Shown here in pieces: positions 7,165-9,644 of a DNA stretch of 9,644 bases; position 1 is the stretch's first letter, and the number at the start of each line of letters is the position of its first letter. Position numbers and translations under genes: made by a program. The notes beneath the pieces are model-generated. The model saw only the letters and a list, made by a program, of their open reading frames with translations. It ran no database searches and was not told where the DNA came from. Origin of the DNA: DATKWV01 sp035529405 (lineage in GTDB: Bacteria; Planctomycetota; Phycisphaerae; Sedimentisphaerales; Anaerobacaceae). The stretch covers positions 1 through 9,644 of the forward strand of contig DATKWV010000161.1 of assembly GCA_035529405.1 (NCBI GenBank), given 5' to 3'.

Positions 7165-7193
7165 ATTCTATCCGCTGCCGGCCACATCGTCAA
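7165..7193 (-). promoter_or_regulatory. sigma70-like promoter of dapL, predicted near-leaderless
   Basis: On the minus strand, TTGACG (7188-7193), a 17-nt spacer, and TAGAAT (7165-7170). Each box matches five of six consensus bases. Only 8 nt separate the -10 box from the ATG at 7156, so transcription would begin at or within a base or two of the start codon. Confidence 0.6.
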
Positions 7194-7240
7194 CACCCCG
7201 CCCGCAAACCGTCAATTGCTCTGTTGAAAACGATGCTATT

Positions 7241-7306
7241 GTCATTGCGAAGAAGCCGAAGGCGACTGCGGCAATCTCAAAGCTCAAAAAGCAAGATTGC
7301 AGCGGT
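7241..7306. repeat. GTCATTGCGA-type dispersed palindromic repeat
   Basis: Begins GTCATTGCGAAG. ATTGC (7244-7248) pairs with GCAAT (7270-7274) around GCC-GAA-GGC (7255-7263). CAATCT (7272-7277) then pairs with AGATTG (7294-7299). This matches from memory a repeat type spread through intergenic regions of many bacteria, usually GTCATTGCGAG...GCAATCTC followed by a partial inverted copy. Not transcribed with any recognised gene here. Confidence 0.6.
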
Positions 7307-7354
7307 CAGGTTATTTCGAAAAACTCTAACAGGGCCAACGGATAAAATAAACTG

Positions 7355-7382
7355 TTGTGCTTTTGTCGGTTTTGTGTATAAT
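7355..7382 (+). promoter_or_regulatory. Putative sigma70-like promoter of the nuclease-like gene
   Basis: TTGTGC (7355-7360), a 16-nt spacer, then a perfect TATAAT (7377-7382). The -35 match is poor (TTG only), so the call rests on the -10 box. Transcription would begin near 7389, leaving a leader of about 225 nt before the ATG at 7614. Confidence 0.4.
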
Positions 7383-7574
7383 GGCCCGGCCCCGCTATAA
7401 AAAGGATTATCAGATTACAACAAAGCAATTAGAGTATTTAGCGGCGAGAGTGAAGCTGTTGCAAACATTAACCAGCAAAATCTGCAGAGAAAAGATAGCA
7501 TCATTTCGCGAAAACTAAGAATTTATGAGGTGAATGGATTGAACAGCAAACTTGGGGAGTACTGAACAGAACAT

Positions 7575-7603
7575 CGTGGTATGAGTAAATGCCACGTGAG
7601 GAG
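7575..7603 (+). promoter_or_regulatory. Hairpin abutting the Shine-Dalgarno site of the nuclease-like gene
   Basis: CGTGGTAT (7575-7582) pairs with ATGCCACG (7589-7596), 8 bp including one T-G wobble, with loop GAGTAA. One nucleotide later is GAGGAG (7598-7603), 10 nt before the ATG at 7614. The Shine-Dalgarno site is clearer than those of most genes in the window and supports this start. The hairpin could modulate ribosome access. Confidence 0.5.
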
Positions 7604-7613
7604 TTAGCAAACC

Positions 7614-9203
7614 ATGGTTTCGGAAGGGGATGTCTACAAAAAAAGCCCTAGGGTGGCTTTTTTACAGTTGTACGATGCTTTGGAACGCAAACTGAAACAG
7701 CATGCGCCACGGGACTACATAACATGGATGGCAAAACGACTTGCTGAATCATGGTTAGACGACAAGAAACTTCTACAAATCCCACCTCATAGGATAATCC
7801 ACTCAATCGAGGCAAACTGCGCATACTGGAAAACGGGATACAGGGACCCAGTAACACCGAATGCCGTTGCCAAGATTATGAACACATACCACGACTTCGT
7901 GGATACTTATCAACTAAACACAATTCCCGAATCTTTGGACCGATTCTTCTTGCTGATGTATCGCGAACAGATTCCGCTACAAAAAAGGGCCTCTTGGTCT
8001 GACCTCCTCCGGTCCTGGGTTTTATTTGTGCGCGACAGTTCAATGGCAAAATCCAGACGCAAATTTCATTCGCATTATGGGATCATGATGGACCAGTGGG
8101 TAAAGATATGCTTTCTTTGCTGGGGGATATCGGTACAACAAGGTGGTGATTCTTTTGTTGTAGGAATAATAGAGAATCCCAAAATAGAGGTCTCGCAAAA
8201 CACGCTGGAGATCTTCTTAAGATATTCTGCTCGGTCGCCGGAAGAAATTGGTCGCTATTTTCTTGATATGCGAAAAGATGAGCCGCACAAGTTTCACTCA
8301 CTCATACGGTCATGTTTTTTCGAAACACCAATAGTGAGGTTTAGCGATGATTCAATCATAGTCCCGCATACGCACCTCCTGTTCCTACATGCTGGTGAGG
8401 GATTGTACCGATTGGCTCAGACATTGGATGTGTTCGCAACGGAATTTAGCGATAGCTTCGAAAGGCATGTACGACGAGTTCTTGATTCACTTAACGGCGT
8501 AACCAAGATTGTCGATAACCGGGTGATGGAGAATACCGCAACGGGCAAGAGTTGTGACTTTCTTGTCGAGACGAAGGATACGGTAATCTTACTAGAATGT
8601 AAAGCATGTTCATTTACCGCTAATAGGTTAACGGATGCTGTAATAGAGAATAATAACTCGACTGGGAAGGTCGCCAAAGGACTTGTTCAGCTTTACACTT
8701 CGGCCAAGGACTTAGAAAATGGAAGATTCGAGAAATTTGGTATCGACCGTAATAAGACGACAATAGGCATCGTTGTTACTTTTGGCGAGATACCTTCAGC
8801 AAACAGTGAGTGGTACTTCGAAGAATTTTTTCTAAAACGAGCTGATAAAAAGCTGAACAAGCTAATGTATCCAAGTAAACAAATGGCACGGCGGCCAATA
8901 GTGCTTGATATATCGGGCCTTGAAATCTTGGTTGTTGTTCTAAACTCAAATAAAGGAAGTCTCCAGGACCTTTATGATAAACGACAAGCAGATGGGTATC
9001 ATGTCACCGGGGATTGGGGGCAATGGCTTGCCTCACAACGTGACTCAGAATGTTCGGAGTTACCTGCATTCCTTCAAGAGGCCAAGACTGCATTTTTAGA
9101 TGATTTAGGTCTTTCTATTGGGGAATCGACCGGAATAAAAGGTACAGAGAACGAAATTCATATTGCTAGAGTGGCAAAAGTACCAGGTACCAGCCCTACC
9201 TGA
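7614..9203 (+). CDS. Uncharacterised protein with C-terminal PD-(D/E)XK nuclease-like domain
   Basis: 529 aa, family not recognised. Residues 1 to about 235 look mostly helical with no known motif. A linker strand region PIVRFSDDSIIVP (239-251) and GEGLYRL (261-267) leads to a PD-(D/E)XK-like core. In that core, helix-A acid E283 lies in SFERHVRRVL, D315 in SCDFLVE, and E328-x-K330 at the end of a hydrophobic strand (VILLECKA). Q359 follows in GLVQLYTSAKDL, then a strand TTIGIVVTF (382-390). The D-x12-E-x-K spacing is typical of this fold, which includes restriction, NERD and RecB-like nucleases. There is no signal peptide or membrane segment, so it probably acts on nucleic acid in the cytoplasm. 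It stands alone between repeat-rich spacers and is A+T-richer than its neighbours (23 G/C in 8581-8640 against 31 in 1021-1080), suggesting acquisition. A defence role is an inference. Confidence 0.75.
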   Translation: MVSEGDVYKKSPRVAFLQLYDALERKLKQHAPRDYITWMAKRLAESWLDDKKLLQIPPHRIIHSIEANCAYWKTGYRDPVTPNAVAKIMNTYHDFVDTYQLNTIPESLDRFFLLMYREQIPLQKRASWSDLLRSWVLFVRDSSMAKSRRKFHSHYGIMMDQWVKICFLCWGISVQQGGDSFVVGIIENPKIEVSQNTLEIFLRYSARSPEEIGRYFLDMRKDEPHKFHSLIRSCFFETPIVRFSDDSIIVPHTHLLFLHAGEGLYRLAQTLDVFATEFSDSFERHVRRVLDSLNGVTKIVDNRVMENTATGKSCDFLVETKDTVILLECKACSFTANRLTDAVIENNNSTGKVAKGLVQLYTSAKDLENGRFEKFGIDRNKTTIGIVVTFGEIPSANSEWYFEEFFLKRADKKLNKLMYPSKQMARRPIVLDISGLEILVVVLNSNKGSLQDLYDKRQADGYHVTGDWGQWLASQRDSECSELPAFLQEAKTAFLDDLGLSIGESTGIKGTENEIHIARVAKVPGTSPT

Positions 9204-9279
9204 GGTGCGACCATCGACAAGCGACGAAAAAAATCCGCGTAATCTGTGAAACTTGTGCCCCAGATCCTTGGTTTTTTTC

Positions 9280-9308
9280 TTGACTTTTGTTTGTAATTAT
9301 GTTATAAT
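9280..9308 (+). promoter_or_regulatory. Near-consensus sigma70 promoter
   Basis: TTGACT (9280-9285), exactly 17 nt, then TATAAT (9303-9308): five of six and six of six consensus bases. The predicted start is about 9315. It is the best promoter in the window, but no gene is visible downstream before the window ends. Confidence 0.65.
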
Positions 9309-9317
9309 ACCCGTATA

Positions 9318-9333
9318 TTTACCAGAAGGTAAA
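9318..9333 (+). other. Hairpin at the predicted 5' end of the transcript
   Basis: TTTACC (9318-9323), loop AGAA, GGTAAA (9328-9333). Starting about 3 nt after the predicted transcription start, it would cap the RNA with a 6-bp stem, as in many 5' leaders and small RNAs. Confidence 0.4.
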
Positions 9334-9356
9334 CGCCAGGCGCCAGTAGGCGCCAG
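9334..9356. repeat. CGCCAG direct repeats
   Basis: Three copies of CGCCAG at 9334, 9341 and 9351; the last two sit in a 9-nt repeat AGGCGCCAG (9338-9346, 9348-9356) containing the palindrome GGCGCC. Confidence 0.5.
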
Positions 9357-9528
9357 CTTAAAAGACATTTCAGATTGCATCTCTGTACTTGTCCGCCACA
9401 GCGTGGCACGGTCTTAGGGCCCTGGCCGCCCCAGCCAAATATAATTATTCGTGAATCGTCAATACTCAATACCAGTGACGACGAGTTGTTTTCAATTTCG
9501 GTCATTTAGATTTTGAAATTGCCTGCCC

Positions 9529-9551
9529 TCCGTAGCCCGCAGGGCGAAGGA
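9529..9551. repeat. REP-like hairpin element
   Basis: TCC-GTA-GCCC-GCA-GGGC-GAA-GGA type fold: GCCC (9535-9538) pairs with GGGC (9542-9545) with outer TCC/GGA pairing. It resembles, from memory, the TCCGTAGC...GCGAAGGA elements dispersed in intergenic DNA of several environmental lineages. Confidence 0.45.
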
Positions 9552-9559
9552 TGGGTTTC

Positions 9560-9587
9560 GGATTTAGGATTTAGAACTTAGGATTTC
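9560..9587. repeat. Heptamer array, GGATTTA type
   Basis: Four in-phase 7-nt units: GGATTTA (9560), GGATTTA (9567), GAACTTA (9574), GGATTTC (9581). Confidence 0.65.
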
Positions 9588-9610
9588 ATCGTTTAGCCTG
9601 AAAAATGATC

Positions 9611-9644
9611 AATTACCAATTACCAGCGACCAGCAACGAGCCAC
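9611..9644. repeat. Heptamer array, AATTACC type, cut by window end
   Basis: Units AATTACC (9611), AATTACC (9618), AGCGACC (9625), AGCAACG (9632), then AGCCAC to the window edge. The first unit is identical to AATTACC at 2386-2392 upstream of ddl. Confidence 0.65.

Larger units (their letters stand above)
7157..7613. other. Non-coding region between divergent dapL and the nuclease-like gene
   Basis: 457 nt. From left to right it holds the dapL promoter (7165-7193), a dispersed palindromic repeat (7241-7306), a rightward promoter (7355-7382), and a leader of about 225 nt ending in a hairpin and Shine-Dalgarno site. Two short overlapping open frames occur: ATG 7381-7518 (45 aa, begins MARPRYKKDY) and a frame without ATG ending at the TGA 7561-7563. 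The first ATG overlaps the -10 box, so that promoter could not express it. I do not call either as a gene. Confidence 0.6.
9204..9644. other. Repeat-rich region with no convincing gene
   Basis: 441 nt. It contains a strong rightward promoter (9280-9308), a hairpin at the predicted transcript start, CGCCAG direct repeats, a GCCAC-AGC-GTGGC hairpin (9391-9403), a REP-like hairpin (9529-9551) and two heptamer arrays. An ATG at 9605 stays open to the window edge for 13 codons but lies across the heptamer array, so it is weak as a gene start. Confidence 0.6.

Noticed and set aside
9184..9202. CAGGTA / TACCTG inverted repeat across the stop codon of the nuclease-like gene
   Set aside because: A 6-bp stem with a 7-nt loop but no following T-run; could easily occur by chance.
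9259..9278. Possible intrinsic terminator after the nuclease-like gene
   Set aside because: There is a run of seven T (9272-9278), but the stem before it (CCAG/TTGG) is only about 4 bp with a wobble, too weak to call.
9309..9460. Known riboswitch class after the 9280 promoter
   Set aside because: I looked for cobalamin and cyclic-di-GMP core motifs and found none; other classes cannot be excluded by eye.
9302..9505. 67-aa minus-strand open frame
   Set aside because: It runs through the strong rightward promoter and the hairpin repeats, shows no recognisable motif, and its composition reflects repeat DNA.
9605..9644. ATG-initiated frame open to the window edge
   Set aside because: Most of its codons are the AATTACC heptamer array and there is no Shine-Dalgarno site; it cannot be judged without downstream sequence.
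9334..9644. CRISPR array
   Set aside because: The repeats are 6-10 nt and directly adjacent or heptameric, without spacers of uniform length; no cas gene is present.

Overview
The window looks like a chromosomal stretch of a Gram-negative-type, peptidoglycan-making bacterium, most likely a planctomycete (Phycisphaerae-like) or other PVC-group lineage. This rests on a cut-down division/cell-wall (dcw) cluster murC-murB-ddl-ftsQ that stops before any ftsA/ftsZ, an LL-diaminopimelate aminotransferase (dapL), weak use of Shine-Dalgarno sites, and intergenic spaces full of short dispersed and heptameric repeats. The taxonomic call is an inference from gene content and has not been tested by a search.

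Positions 2-4308 (+ strand) hold the cell-wall block: murC (5' end outside the window), murB (overlapping murC by 41 nt), ddl and a FtsQ/DivIB-like single-pass membrane protein. Together they make UDP-MurNAc from its enolpyruvyl precursor, add the first L-Ala, make D-Ala-D-Ala, and link to septal synthesis. The murB-ddl gap carries three back-to-back hairpins followed by a 7-nt-period array that runs through the ddl start codon.

Positions 4335-7156 (- strand) hold a convergent three-gene operon in the order dapL, a FolK-deoxynucleoside kinase fusion, and a YkgJ-type cysteine-cluster protein. It is read from a well-formed sigma70-like promoter (TTGACG-N17-TAGAAT) whose predicted transcript starts at, or within a base or two of, the dapL ATG. 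DapL supplies meso-DAP/lysine precursors, so it is functionally linked to the wall block.

Positions 7157-7613 are non-coding: a 'GTCATTGCGA'-type dispersed palindrome, a promoter, and a leader of about 225 nt ending in an 8-bp hairpin directly against a Shine-Dalgarno site. They precede a lone A+T-richer gene (7614-9203) for a 529-aa protein with a helical N-terminal half and a C-terminal PD-(D/E)XK nuclease-like core (D315, E328-x-K330, Q359). This is the best candidate for an undescribed system, possibly a single-gene defence nuclease; its N-terminal family was not recognised.

Positions 9204-9644 contain no convincing gene. They hold a near-consensus sigma70 promoter (TTGACT-N17-TATAAT) firing rightward into a hairpin, then direct repeats, a REP-like hairpin and two heptamer arrays. 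One array unit (AATTACC) also occurs in front of ddl.
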